Notes under the pieces: generated by a model
Told to the model about the DNA's origin: nothing
Databases searched by the model: none
The model's input: only the letters and a program-made list of their open reading frames with translations
Source of the DNA: Comamonadaceae bacterium ALPHA2B
Lineage (GTDB): Bacteria; Pseudomonadota; Gammaproteobacteria; Burkholderiales; Burkholderiaceae_C
Length of the DNA: 64,000 bases
Direction: 5' to 3'
Assembly (NCBI GenBank): GCA_005503065.1
Contig: SCOE01000009.1
Location: 1-64,000 of the forward strand
Shown here: one piece after another, positions 46,823 to 55,706 of the stretch
How the letters are laid out: each line of letters begins with the position of its first letter
Position numbering within the stretch: the stretch's first letter is position 1
Translations under genes and position numbers: made by a program

Positions 46823-48826
46823 TCACTCCGGCATGACCGACACCACCACCGCGTTGCGCTCGACCGTCTGCCCGACGCGGCAATTCACCGCCGCCACCGT
46901 GCCGGCGCAGTCCGCGGTGATGCGCATCTCCATCTTCATCGACTCGAGGATCGCGACCACCGTACCCTTGTCGACGCGGTCACCCGGCGCGACGTTTACC
47001 TTCAGGATCAGCCCCATCATCGGCGCCTTCACGTCGCCGCTGGCCTGTGCCGACGCGCTGATGTAGGACAGGTACGGCACCGCCTTCAGCGCGTGCGTGC
47101 CACGGCCGTCCTGCACGTGCAGCATGTCGCCGTCACGGTGCACGGTCACCAGCTCGCGCAGGCCGTCGGCAATGGCCAGGAAGCGGCCCTCTCCGCCAGC
47201 CGGTCCGAGCCGCAGGCGCAGCCGCGCGGTACCGACCCCGATGAGCAGGCTGCCGTCGCGCGCCACCGGCCCGAAGCGGATCTCGGCGCTGGCGCCGTCG
47301 GAGCCTTCCACGTGCACGCTGGGCACCGGTGCCAGGCCATCGTCGCCGCTGTTCAGCTGCCAGCCGCTGCCGCCCCACGCGGCCCACGGGCTGCGGGCGC
47401 TGCCGGCACTGTCACCTCGCTCGCCGCGCAGCCAGTGCATGGCACCGATGGCCAGTGTGCGTTCGTCGTGCTCGGCCTTGCCCAGCGCCCAGCCCTCGAT
47501 CTGCTCGTCGATCAGCCGTGTGTGGAAGGTCGCCTTGCGCGTCTCGGGCAGGTCGATCAGGCGCTGCAGGAAGCCGATGTTGCTGGTGACGCCGAAGACC
47601 CGCGTGTCGTCCAGCGCCCGCTCCAGCCGGTCGAGTGCCTCGTCGCGTGTCGGTGCGTGCGTGATCAGCTTGGCCAGCATCGAGTCGTAGTACGGCGTGA
47701 CCTCGCCGCCCGACTCCACACCGGTCTCCACGCGCACGCCCGCGCTCGGGAAGCCCACGTGCGAGAGCCTCCCGGTGGAAGGCAGGAAGTTCGCCGCCGG
47801 GTCCTCGGCGCAGATGCGCGCCTCGACCGCGTGGCCGCTGATGCGCACGTCCTCCTGCGCCAGCGGCAGGCCCTCGCCCGAGGTGATGCGCATCATCAGC
47901 TCGACGATGTCCAGGCCGGTGATGGCCTCCGTCACCGGGTGCTCGACCTGCAGCCGCGGGTTGACCTCGAGGAAGTGGTAGTCCTTCTCGCCGACGATGA
48001 ACTCGACCGTGCCGACGCCGCGGTACTTCAGCCGCTCGCCCAGGCGCACGGCATCGGCCGCCATACGGTCGCGCATCGCCGCGCTCAGGTTCGCGGCGGG
48101 CGCTTCTTCGATCACCTTCTGGTGGCGTCGTTGCAGCGTGCACTCGCGCTCGAAGAGATGGATGACCTTGCCCTGGCCGTCGCCGGCGATCTGGATCTCG
48201 ATGTGGCGCCCGCGCCGGATCAGCTTCTCGACGATCAACCCGGCATCGCCGAAGGCGTTCTTCGCCTCGCGCATCGCCGACTCGATCTCCTGCGCCAGGC
48301 CGTCCATTGTCTCGATGCCGCGCATGCCCTTGCCGCCGCCGCCCGCGGCGGCCTTCAGCATGACCGGCAGACCGACGCGCCGCACGGTGGCGGCGATCTC
48401 GGCGGGGTCGGTGCTCGGCGACTGGCTGCCGGGCACGATGGGAACGCCGGCCGCGTCGGCCTCGCGCTTGGCCGCCGCCTTGTCGCCCAGGCGCTCGATG
48501 ACTTCGGGCGTCGGGCCGATGAAAACCAGCCCGGCGGCCTCGACCGCGCGCGCGAACGCCGCGTTCTCGGCCAGGAAGCCGAAGCCGGGGTGGATGGCCT
48601 GCGCGCCGACCGACTTCGCGGCAGCAATCACCGCGTCGATGCGCAGGTAGCTCTCGGAAGCCGCGGCACCGCCGATCTCGACGGACTCGCCGATCTCGCG
48701 CACATGCAGCGCGTCGCGGTCGGCAGCCGAGTGCACGCCCGCCACCGCCACGCCCAGGCGGCGGCAGGTGCGGGCGATGCGGCAGGCGATCTCGCCGCGG
48801 TTCGCAATCAGAATCTTCTTGAACAT
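46823..48826 (-). CDS. Acyl-CoA carboxylase alpha subunit (biotin carboxylase + BCCP)
   Basis: A 667-aa biotin carboxylase/carrier subunit, paralogue of the one at 7339-9369. It has FKKILIANRGEIACR, the ATP-grasp loop KAAAGGGGKGM, FLEVNPRLQVEHPVTE, a linker region, and the biotinyl motif ESMKMEM with Lys631. The ATG at 48826 lies 14 bp after the carboxyltransferase stop at 48841. It is the only biotin-carrying subunit near three carboxyltransferase genes, so it may serve all of them. Confidence 0.92.
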   Translation of the reverse strand: MFKKILIANRGEIACRIARTCRRLGVAVAGVHSAADRDALHVREIGESVEIGGAAASESYLRIDAVIAAAKSVGAQAIHPGFGFLAENAAFARAVEAAGLVFIGPTPEVIERLGDKAAAKREADAAGVPIVPGSQSPSTDPAEIAATVRRVGLPVMLKAAAGGGGKGMRGIETMDGLAQEIESAMREAKNAFGDAGLIVEKLIRRGRHIEIQIAGDGQGKVIHLFERECTLQRRHQKVIEEAPAANLSAAMRDRMAADAVRLGERLKYRGVGTVEFIVGEKDYHFLEVNPRLQVEHPVTEAITGLDIVELMMRITSGEGLPLAQEDVRISGHAVEARICAEDPAANFLPSTGRLSHVGFPSAGVRVETGVESGGEVTPYYDSMLAKLITHAPTRDEALDRLERALDDTRVFGVTSNIGFLQRLIDLPETRKATFHTRLIDEQIEGWALGKAEHDERTLAIGAMHWLRGERGDSAGSARSPWAAWGGSGWQLNSGDDGLAPVPSVHVEGSDGASAEIRFGPVARDGSLLIGVGTARLRLRLGPAGGEGRFLAIADGLRELVTVHRDGDMLHVQDGRGTHALKAVPYLSYISASAQASGDVKAPMMGLILKVNVAPGDRVDKGTVVAILESMKMEMRITADCAGTVAAVNCRVGQTVERNAVVVSVMPE

Positions 48827-48840
48827 GGTGCTGGCCCGCC

Positions 48841-50412
48841 TTACATCCGGAACACGCCGAAGCGCGAGGGCACCGCCGGCACGCGGCCGGCCAGGTCGAG
48901 CAGCATCGCCATCACGTCGCGCGTTTCGGCCGGCTCGACGATCAGGTCGCACCAGGTGTTGCGCGCAAAGTTGTAGGCGTTGGCGAAGTCCTCGAAGGTC
49001 TTGCGCACCGGCGCCTTGTAGGCTTCGCGCTCGGCGTCGGTCCAGCTCGTGCCGTCGCGCTTGTGCTGGTCGTCCTTGACCATCGCCAAGGTGGTGGCGG
49101 CCTGGTCGGGGCCCATGATCGCGGCACGGCCGTTGGGCCACATCATCATCGCATTGGGCTTGAACGCGCGGCCGCACATCGCGAGGTAGCCCGCGCCGTA
49201 GGAGCCGCCGATGATCAAGGTGTACTTGGGCACGTTGGCGCAGGTCATCGCGGTGATCATCTTCGCGCCGTGCTTGGCGATGCCGGCCTCCTCGGCCTCG
49301 CGGCCGACCATGAAGCCGTTGATGTCGGCCATGAACAGCAGCGGGATGTCGCGCTTGCAGCACAGGTCGATGAACTGCGTGGCCTTGAGCGCGCTCTCGG
49401 AGAACAGCACGCCGTTGTTGCACAGGATGCCGATGTCGAAACCCTGGATGCGCGCGAAGCCGGTGATCAGCGTGTCGCCGAACTCGGGCTTGAACTCGTG
49501 CAGGTCGCTGCCGTCGATCAGGCGCAGCACGATCTCGCGGTTGCTGGTGGGCACGCGCGGGTCGGCGCTGACGAGGCCGTAGATCTCGCGCGTGTCGTGC
49601 AGCGGCTCGCGCGGCTCGGCCACGTCGCGCCGCTGCTTGGGCACATCGCCCAGGTGGCCGACCAGGTCGCGCAGGATGGCGATGGCGTGCGCATCACTCT
49701 CGGCCAGCCGGTCGGTGACGCCGTCCTCGCGGTTGGCGCGCTCGGCGTCGGCGGGCGCCGGAACGGCTGCGCCGAAGGCCAACGCACCGCGCTCGCGCAC
49801 CACGACCACCTCGTCGCACATCGCGGCCACGAACGCCGCCGCATCCGCCGCGGGGCCGTGCACGCTGCAGATCTGCGCGATGCCCTCGCGCGACATGCGC
49901 GTCTGGTTGTACAGGATCGAGCCGAACTGGCCCTCGTCGGCGAACACACCCTGCCTGGCGCCGGGCGGCTGCGCGCCGGGCTGCAGCATCGTCACGCACG
50001 GCAGGCGGTGCTGCCACGCGAAGCGCTGCGCGCGCACGTGCCGCTTGCAGGTATGGGCGTTGTAGGCGCCGTCGTTGACCGTGGGATCGCTGGCGATGAC
50101 CATGCATGGCCGCCCGGCGATCATGCCCACGCCGGTGACGACGCCGGCGCCGGGTGGATCGTCGCCGTACAGGCCCTCACCAGCCAGCTGGCACAGTTCG
50201 AGGAAGGGCGAGCCCGGGTCGAGCAAGGCGCTGATGCGCTCGCGCACCAGCATCTGGCCGCCGTCGCGCAGCTGCTGGCGGGCCGCGGCCGAGCCGGCCG
50301 CCAATGCCGCCGTGCGGCGCGCGCGCAGATCGGCCACGCGGGCCTCATAGGCCACGCGGTTGGCCTGCAGCTCCTCGGGGCTGGCGGTGATGGCGGATGC
50401 CAGGATGCTCAT
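48841..50412 (-). CDS. Carboxyltransferase subunit with degenerate N (acyl-CoA) domain
   Basis: A 523-aa member of the acyl-CoA carboxylase beta family. The C domain is canonical: INGFMVGR at about 364-371, GGSYGAGYLAMCGR from 402, MGPDQAATTL from 433, and a full-length C-terminus. The N domain has lost its conserved elements. VQSGGA is LQPGAQ (143-148), the oxyanion loop PSTAGGAY is PAADAAAF (187-194), TVKGG is TVNDG, and about 12 residues around FLGGP to LGGxxHSRxSG are missing (about 214-230). On its own it is unlikely to bind and carboxylate an acyl-CoA in the usual way. It may complement the paralogues encoded divergently at 50603 and 52134. Confidence 0.88.
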   Translation of the reverse strand: MSILASAITASPEELQANRVAYEARVADLRARRTAALAAGSAAARQQLRDGGQMLVRERISALLDPGSPFLELCQLAGEGLYGDDPPGAGVVTGVGMIAGRPCMVIASDPTVNDGAYNAHTCKRHVRAQRFAWQHRLPCVTMLQPGAQPPGARQGVFADEGQFGSILYNQTRMSREGIAQICSVHGPAADAAAFVAAMCDEVVVVRERGALAFGAAVPAPADAERANREDGVTDRLAESDAHAIAILRDLVGHLGDVPKQRRDVAEPREPLHDTREIYGLVSADPRVPTSNREIVLRLIDGSDLHEFKPEFGDTLITGFARIQGFDIGILCNNGVLFSESALKATQFIDLCCKRDIPLLFMADINGFMVGREAEEAGIAKHGAKMITAMTCANVPKYTLIIGGSYGAGYLAMCGRAFKPNAMMMWPNGRAAIMGPDQAATTLAMVKDDQHKRDGTSWTDAEREAYKAPVRKTFEDFANAYNFARNTWCDLIVEPAETRDVMAMLLDLAGRVPAVPSRFGVFRM

Positions 50413-50534
50413 GGCGCCGCCCGATCCATGCCGACAGAAAGCGTCGGGGATGTTGGCCGGGTAAAGAAATGCATGTCGTTCAGCATGTGCGTCGGGAGAT
50501 TGGGGACTGCCGGCGATCGGAGATCAGGGCCGCA

Positions 50535-50564
50535 TTGCGCGTACGGCAGTCACACCGCTAGAAT
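50535..50564 (+). promoter_or_regulatory. Candidate promoter for the plus-strand carboxyltransferase pair
   Basis: TTGCGC (50535-50540) and TAGAAT (50559-50564) with an 18-bp spacer lie about 40 bp before the ATG at 50603. The palindrome at 50565-50582 begins immediately downstream, where a repressor would block initiation. Confidence 0.4.
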
Positions 50565-50582
50565 ACCAAACATTTGTTAGGT
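50565..50582. promoter_or_regulatory. Palindromic operator candidate
   Basis: ACCAAACATTTGTTAGGT is an 18-bp palindrome with mismatches only at the fourth and ninth pairs. It sits in the divergent region between the two sets of carboxyltransferase genes. A related element (CCAAAC with TTTGTTAG, wider spacing) occurs at 60734-60752. TetR-family repressors of acyl-CoA pathways bind sites of this size; the regulator is not in the window. Confidence 0.5.
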
Positions 50583-50602
50583 CATCAAATTTCAACTCGC
50601 CC

Positions 50603-52102
50603 ATGACATCGCCAGCAACGTTAGACACCCTCCGCGACGAGCGTTTTGCCCGGCGCGAGCAGGCCTACCGCCAACTGATGGCCCGCCTGAGCGCGCGGCT
50701 CGACGAGGCCCTGACCGGCGGCAGCGAGAAGGCGCGCAAACTGCACAAGAGCCGCGGCCAGATGCTGCCGCGCGAGCGCGTGCAGGCGCTGCTCGACCCC
50801 GGCTCGCCTTTCTTCGAGATCGGCCAACTCGCCGGCGCCGACCTGTACGAGGGCGTGCCCCCAGGCGCCACGATGATCACCGGCGTGGGCCAGGTCTGCG
50901 GGCGCTGGTGCATGTTGCTGGTGAATGACGCCACGGTGAAGGGCGGCACCATGTTCGGCATGACCACCAAGCGGCACACGCGGGCACAGCTGTTTGCGTG
51001 GCACCACCGCCTGCCGTGCATCACGATGGTCCAGTCCGGTGGCGGCTTCCTGCCCGATCTGGCCAACATCTTCCCCGACGAAGGCCAGGCTGGCTCGATC
51101 ATGTACAACCAGGTCAAGATGTCGGCCGAAGGCATTGCACAGATCGCCCTCGTGCACGGCCCCTCCACGGCGGGCGGAGCCTACATCCCCGCGCTGTGCG
51201 ACGAGGTGGTGATCATCCGCAAGCAGGGCGCCATGTTCCTGGGCAGCCCTCAGCTGGTGTTCGCCGCCACCGGCGAGGTCATCGACATCGAGCCGCTGGG
51301 CGGCGCCGAGATGCACAGCCGCCTGAGCGGCGTCACCGACCACATGGCCGATGACGACGAGCACGCGCTGGCCATCACCCGGCGCATCGTCGCACACCTG
51401 GGCGAGCCGCCGCGGCTGCGCTGGACACGCGCCGAGCCCGCGCCGCCGCTGCACGACCCTCGGGAACTGGCGGGCCTGGCCGCCGTCGGCGCGGTCGAAG
51501 GCGCCGACTGCCGCGACATCCTGGCGCGGCTGGTGGACGGCAGCCAGTTCCAGGAGTTCAAGCAGCTGCACGGCGAGACGCTGGTGTGCGGCTTCGCCCG
51601 CATCGAAGGCTTCGAGGTCGGCATCGTCGCCGGCCACGGCCTGCTCACCGCGCAGGCCGGTGCCAAGGGCGCGCACTTCGTGCAGCTGTGCGGCCAGCGC
51701 GACATCCCGCTGGTGTTCCTCGTCGACTCCCCCGGCTTCGCCGACAGCAGCCGGCCGGGCCAGACCAACGTCGGCCGCCACGGCGCCAAGCTGCTGAACG
51801 CGGTGGCCAACGCCGACGTGCCCAAGTTCACCGTCATCACCGGCCGCGCCCACGGCGCGGCCTACCACGCGCTGGGTGGCCGCGCCTTCAAGCCCAACGC
51901 GCTGCTGATGTGGCCCGGCGCCCGCGCCTCGGCATCGCCCGACGCGCCCGACGACGAGGCCGGGGCGCTGAACTGGGCGCGCCAGCTGTGGTGCGATGCC
52001 ATCGTCGAGCCCGAGCGCACCCGTGCTGTGCTGGCACAACTGCTCGACGTCGCGGGCCGCCTGTCCGCACAGCCCGCGGCCTACGGCGCTTTCCGCATGT
52101 AG
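50603..52102 (+). CDS. Carboxyltransferase subunit with altered, shortened C domain (copy 1)
   Basis: A 499-aa acyl-CoA carboxylase beta-family protein. The N domain is canonical: TVKGGTMFGM, VQSGGGFLPDLANIFPDE (143-160), the oxyanion loop PSTAGGAYIPALCD (187-200), FLGSPQLVFAATGE and LGGAEMHSRLSGVTDH. The C domain deviates: DSPGFADS in place of xGFMVG, GRAHGAAYHALGGR (414-427) where GGSxGAG is expected, and ASPDAPDDEAG where the MGxxxA element lies. About 36 residues of the following helical segment are absent. Acyl-CoA binding should be retained; carboxybiotin handling is doubtful without a partner. No clear Shine-Dalgarno is seen. Confidence 0.88.
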   Translation: MTSPATLDTLRDERFARREQAYRQLMARLSARLDEALTGGSEKARKLHKSRGQMLPRERVQALLDPGSPFFEIGQLAGADLYEGVPPGATMITGVGQVCGRWCMLLVNDATVKGGTMFGMTTKRHTRAQLFAWHHRLPCITMVQSGGGFLPDLANIFPDEGQAGSIMYNQVKMSAEGIAQIALVHGPSTAGGAYIPALCDEVVIIRKQGAMFLGSPQLVFAATGEVIDIEPLGGAEMHSRLSGVTDHMADDDEHALAITRRIVAHLGEPPRLRWTRAEPAPPLHDPRELAGLAAVGAVEGADCRDILARLVDGSQFQEFKQLHGETLVCGFARIEGFEVGIVAGHGLLTAQAGAKGAHFVQLCGQRDIPLVFLVDSPGFADSSRPGQTNVGRHGAKLLNAVANADVPKFTVITGRAHGAAYHALGGRAFKPNALLMWPGARASASPDAPDDEAGALNWARQLWCDAIVEPERTRAVLAQLLDVAGRLSAQPAAYGAFRM

Positions 52103-52133
52103 CCCCGGCCGCGGCGTGGCACCGGCGAAAGAC

Positions 52134-53633
52134 ATGCAGGCAATCAGCAGCGCGGCGGCAACTACCGGCGCCGATTTCGAAACCCGCCGCGCCCGCTTCG
52201 ACGCGCTGGCCTCGGCGCTGCAGGCGCGGCGCGACGAAGCCTCGGCCGGCGGCAACGAGCGCGCGCGCAAGCTGCACCAGAGCCGCGGCCAGCTGCTGCC
52301 GCGCGAACGCATCGCGGCGCTGCTCGATGCGGGCGCGCCTTTCTTCGAGATCGGCCAACTCGCCGCCGCCGACCTGTACGACGGCGTGCCACCGGGCGCC
52401 ACGCTGATTACCGGTGTGGGCCGCGTGGCCGGGCGCGAGTGCATGCTGATCGTCAACGACCCCACGGTGAAGGGCGGCACGATGTTCGGCATGACCACCA
52501 AGCGCCATGTGCGGGCGCAGATGTTCGCCTGGCAGCACCGGCTGCCGTGCATCACGATGGTCCAGTCGGGCGGTGCCTTCCTGCCCGACCTGGCCAACAT
52601 CTTCCCCGACGACGGCCAGGGCGGATCAGTGATGTACAACCAAGTGAAGATGTCGGCCGAAGGCATCGCGCAGATCGCCCTCGTCTTCGGCCCCTCGACG
52701 GCCGGCGGCGCCTACATTCCCGCGCTGTGCGACGAACTCGTCATCGTGCGCAACCAGGGCGCGATGTTTCTCGGCAGCCCGCAGCTCGTGTATGCCGCCA
52801 CCGGCGAGGTGGCCGATTCCGAGGCACTGGGCGGCGCGCTAATGCACTGCAGCCTGAGCGGCGTGGCCGACCACCTGGGCGACGACGACGCCGATGCGCT
52901 CGCCATCGCGCGGCGCATCGTCCGTCATCTGGGCGAACCGGCGCCGCTGCGCTGGACGCGCGCTGCGGCCGAAGAGCCGCTGCACCCCGCCATCGAACTG
53001 CGGGGCCTGGTGCGTCTGAACGGCGAACCCGCGGCCGATGCCGGCGAGCTGATCGTGCGCCTGGTCGACGGCGGCCGCTTCCAGGAGTTCAAGCCGCTGC
53101 ACGGCGAGTCCCTGCGGTGCGCCTTCGCCCGCATCGAGGGCTTCGAGGTCGGCATCGTCGCCGGCGCCGGCGCGCTCACCGCGCAGGCAGCGGCCAAGGG
53201 CGCCCACTTCATCGAGCTGTCCGTACAGCGCGACATCCCGCTCGTATTCCTGGTCGATTCCCCCGGCTTTGCCGACAGCGGCGAGGCGTCGCAGGGCAGC
53301 ATCGGCCGCCACGGCGCGAAGCTGCTCAACGCGGCGGCCAATGCCGATGTGCCCAAGATCACCGTCATCGTCGGACAGGCCCATGGCGCCGCCTACCACG
53401 CGCTGTGCGGCCGCGCCTTCAGGCCCAACGCGCTGCTGATGTGGCCCAACGCGCGCGCCGCCGCGTCGCCCGATGCGCCCGACAACGAAACCGGTGCGCT
53501 GAACTGGGCGCGCCAGCTGTGGTGCGACGCCGTGATCGAGCCCGAGCAGACGCGCGGGGTGCTCGCACAGCTGCTCGATGCGGCCGGCCGCACGCCGGCG
53601 CGGCCGGGCGGCTGGGGCGTGTTTCGCATGTGA
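52134..53633 (+). CDS. Carboxyltransferase subunit with altered, shortened C domain (copy 2)
   Basis: A 499-aa tandem paralogue of the preceding protein, 31 bp downstream of it. The N domain again keeps VQSGGAFLPDLANIFPDD, the PSTAGGAYIPALCD loop and FLGSPQLVYAATGE, though LGGALMHCSLSGVADH has drifted. The C domain has DSPGFADSG, GQAHGAAYHALCGR and ASPDAPDNETG with the same shortening as copy 1, so the change predates the duplication. Two closely related copies may widen substrate range or assemble as distinct hetero-oligomers. The start is the ATG at 52134. Confidence 0.88.
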   Translation: MQAISSAAATTGADFETRRARFDALASALQARRDEASAGGNERARKLHQSRGQLLPRERIAALLDAGAPFFEIGQLAAADLYDGVPPGATLITGVGRVAGRECMLIVNDPTVKGGTMFGMTTKRHVRAQMFAWQHRLPCITMVQSGGAFLPDLANIFPDDGQGGSVMYNQVKMSAEGIAQIALVFGPSTAGGAYIPALCDELVIVRNQGAMFLGSPQLVYAATGEVADSEALGGALMHCSLSGVADHLGDDDADALAIARRIVRHLGEPAPLRWTRAAAEEPLHPAIELRGLVRLNGEPAADAGELIVRLVDGGRFQEFKPLHGESLRCAFARIEGFEVGIVAGAGALTAQAAAKGAHFIELSVQRDIPLVFLVDSPGFADSGEASQGSIGRHGAKLLNAAANADVPKITVIVGQAHGAAYHALCGRAFRPNALLMWPNARAAASPDAPDNETGALNWARQLWCDAVIEPEQTRGVLAQLLDAAGRTPARPGGWGVFRM

Positions 53634-53640
53634 GCAGCCA

Positions 53641-53680
53641 GCGGGCTGCAGGCTCCAGGCTGGGTCGGAGCCTGCCCGCC
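53641..53680. terminator. Inverted repeat between convergent operons
   Basis: GCAGGCTCC (53648-53656) and GGAGCCTGC (53667-53675) form a perfect 9-bp stem with a 10-base loop. The stem can be extended by GCGGGC/GCCCGC across a small bulge. It lies in the 49-bp gap between convergent genes, so a bidirectional terminator is likely. A short T-run (GCTTTTCG) follows on the plus strand. Confidence 0.5.
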
Positions 53681-53682
53681 GT

Positions 53683-55704
53683 TCACCGCTGCTTTTCGCC
53701 GGCCTCGACCATGCGCCGGACCTCGCCTGCGAAGTCCACGAAAAACTGCAGCGACGCCGGGTTCATCATCGCATCGCGGCTGGCCACCTTCTCGGGCGCC
53801 GCGCCCAGCAGGATCTTGCGCACCGGCACTTCGAGCTTCTTGCCGGTGAGCGTGTAGGGCACGGCGGCGATGGCGACGTAGCGGTCGGGCACGTGGCGCG
53901 GCGAGCCCTGCATGCGCAGCGCCTGGGTGATGCGCGACTGCATCGCCTCGTCGAGCATGAAGCCCGGCTTGGGCACCACGAACATCGGCATGAAGAAGCT
54001 GCCGCCGGGCAGGTCGAGGTTGAGCACCAGGCTGTCCTGCACGCCTTCGACGTTCTCGACGATGCGGTAGATCTCGGCCGTGCCGATGCGCACGCCGGCG
54101 CGGTTGAGCGTGGAGTCGGAGCGACCGTAGATGTAGCAGCCGCCGCGCTGGTTGACCTTGAAGAAGTCGCCGTGCCGCCACTGGCCGGGGTAGACGTCGA
54201 AGTAGCTGTCGTGGTAGCGCCGGTTGTCGGCGTCACCCCAGAAGTACAGCGGCATCGAGGGCATGGGCTTGCGGATTACGAGCTCGCCCACGCCGTCGGT
54301 GAGCGGTTCTCCCTCATCGCTCAGCGCGTGTGCATCCACGCCCAGCAGCCGCGTCTGGATCTCGCCGGCGTACACCGGCAGCGTGGGCGAGGCGCCGACG
54401 AAGGCCGAGCAGACGTCGGTACCGCCGCTTTGCGAGGTGACCCACAGGTCGCGCTTGACCTCGCGGTAGAACCACGCGAAGGTCTCGGGCGAGGCCGGCG
54501 AGCCGCCCAGCAGCACACCCTCCAGCGCCGACAGGTCGTACTTCTTCGCCGGCCGCACGCCGGCTTTGATCATCATCTGCACGAAGGTCGGGCTGGCGCC
54601 GAACATCGTCACGTGGTGCTCGGCTGCCAACTGCCACAGCCGCTCGACATGGGGCGCCAGCGGGTTGCCGTCGAACAGCACGATGCGCCCGCCACTGCAC
54701 AGGCCCATGACCATGAAGTTGAACATCATCCAGCCGGTGGTCGTGTAGAAGAACAGGCAAGAATCCGCCGTCTGGTTGGCATGGAAGGTGATGACCTTGT
54801 GTGTCTCGAGCGTCATGCCGCCGTGGCTGTGCGTGATCGCCTTGGGCAGGCCGGTGGTGCCCGAGGAGTACAGGATCCACAGCGGGTGCGAGAATTCCAC
54901 GTCCTCATAGCGGAAGTCCTCGTAGTGCTCCGGCTGCTCGGCCATGACCTCCGACCACAGGCGCACAGCCGGCTCAGGACGCAGCGTCGGCCGCGGCGCG
55001 GCCGGGTCGAGGTCGGGCAGGAACACCAGGTGCTCGAGCGTGGGCAGGCCTTCGACGAGCCGGGCGAGATCGGTGCAGCGGTCGAAGTCCTTGCCGCCGA
55101 AGCGATAACCGTCCACTGCGAACAGCAACCGCGGTTCGATCTGCTGGAAGCGGTCGAGGATGCTGCGCGCGCCGAAGTCGGGCGAGCAGGCCGACCAGAC
55201 GGCACCGATGGCCGTGGTGGCCAGCAGGGCGATCACGGCTTCTGGCGTGTTCGGCAGCGTCGAGACAATGCGATCACCGGGGCGGATGCCCATGCGGCGC
55301 ATCGCCTCGGCGAGCGTGGCCACCTGGTCGCGCAAGTCCTCCCAGTTCAGCGTGGCCGATGGCCGGATTTCGCTGCGATGATGGATGGCCGGCCACCCGC
55401 GCCGGCCCTTGCGCAGCATGTGCTTCGCGAAGTTCACCCGCGCACCGGGAAACCACTCCGCGCCGGGCATCGTGCGCTCCTTCAGAACGCACTCGTGCGG
55501 CGTGGAGGACTCGATCTCGAAGTACTCCCACACCGCGGCCCAGAAGTCCTCCAGGCAGTCCACGGACCACTGCCACAGCGCAGCGTAGTCGGTGAACTCC
55601 AGCTGGCGGTGCACGCGCAGCCAGTCCATGAACGACGCGAGCTGCGACGACTTTGCGAAGGCCTCTCGCGGGGTCCAGAGCAGTTCACCTTCCTGGATGG
55701 TCAT
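53683..55704 (-). CDS. Acetoacetyl-CoA-synthetase-like acyl-CoA ligase
   Basis: A 673-aa ligase, paralogue of the one at 37880-39892. The N-terminal cap (FTDYAALWQWSVDCLEDFW), ATP loop WILYSSGTTGLPKAITHSHGG, TTTGWMMFNFM, SGGTDVCSAF, hinge YGRSDSTLNRAGVRIGTAEIYR and C-terminal LTGKKLEVPVRKILLG are visible. It should activate acetoacetate or a related keto acid. It is the last gene of the minus-strand unit containing the hydrolase, thiolase-like, DUF35 and fused dehydrogenase genes, 2 bp from the hydrolase. Confidence 0.88.
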   Translation of the reverse strand: MTIQEGELLWTPREAFAKSSQLASFMDWLRVHRQLEFTDYAALWQWSVDCLEDFWAAVWEYFEIESSTPHECVLKERTMPGAEWFPGARVNFAKHMLRKGRRGWPAIHHRSEIRPSATLNWEDLRDQVATLAEAMRRMGIRPGDRIVSTLPNTPEAVIALLATTAIGAVWSACSPDFGARSILDRFQQIEPRLLFAVDGYRFGGKDFDRCTDLARLVEGLPTLEHLVFLPDLDPAAPRPTLRPEPAVRLWSEVMAEQPEHYEDFRYEDVEFSHPLWILYSSGTTGLPKAITHSHGGMTLETHKVITFHANQTADSCLFFYTTTGWMMFNFMVMGLCSGGRIVLFDGNPLAPHVERLWQLAAEHHVTMFGASPTFVQMMIKAGVRPAKKYDLSALEGVLLGGSPASPETFAWFYREVKRDLWVTSQSGGTDVCSAFVGASPTLPVYAGEIQTRLLGVDAHALSDEGEPLTDGVGELVIRKPMPSMPLYFWGDADNRRYHDSYFDVYPGQWRHGDFFKVNQRGGCYIYGRSDSTLNRAGVRIGTAEIYRIVENVEGVQDSLVLNLDLPGGSFFMPMFVVPKPGFMLDEAMQSRITQALRMQGSPRHVPDRYVAIAAVPYTLTGKKLEVPVRKILLGAAPEKVASRDAMMNPASLQFFVDFAGEVRRMVEAGEKQR

Positions 55705-55706
55705 GG

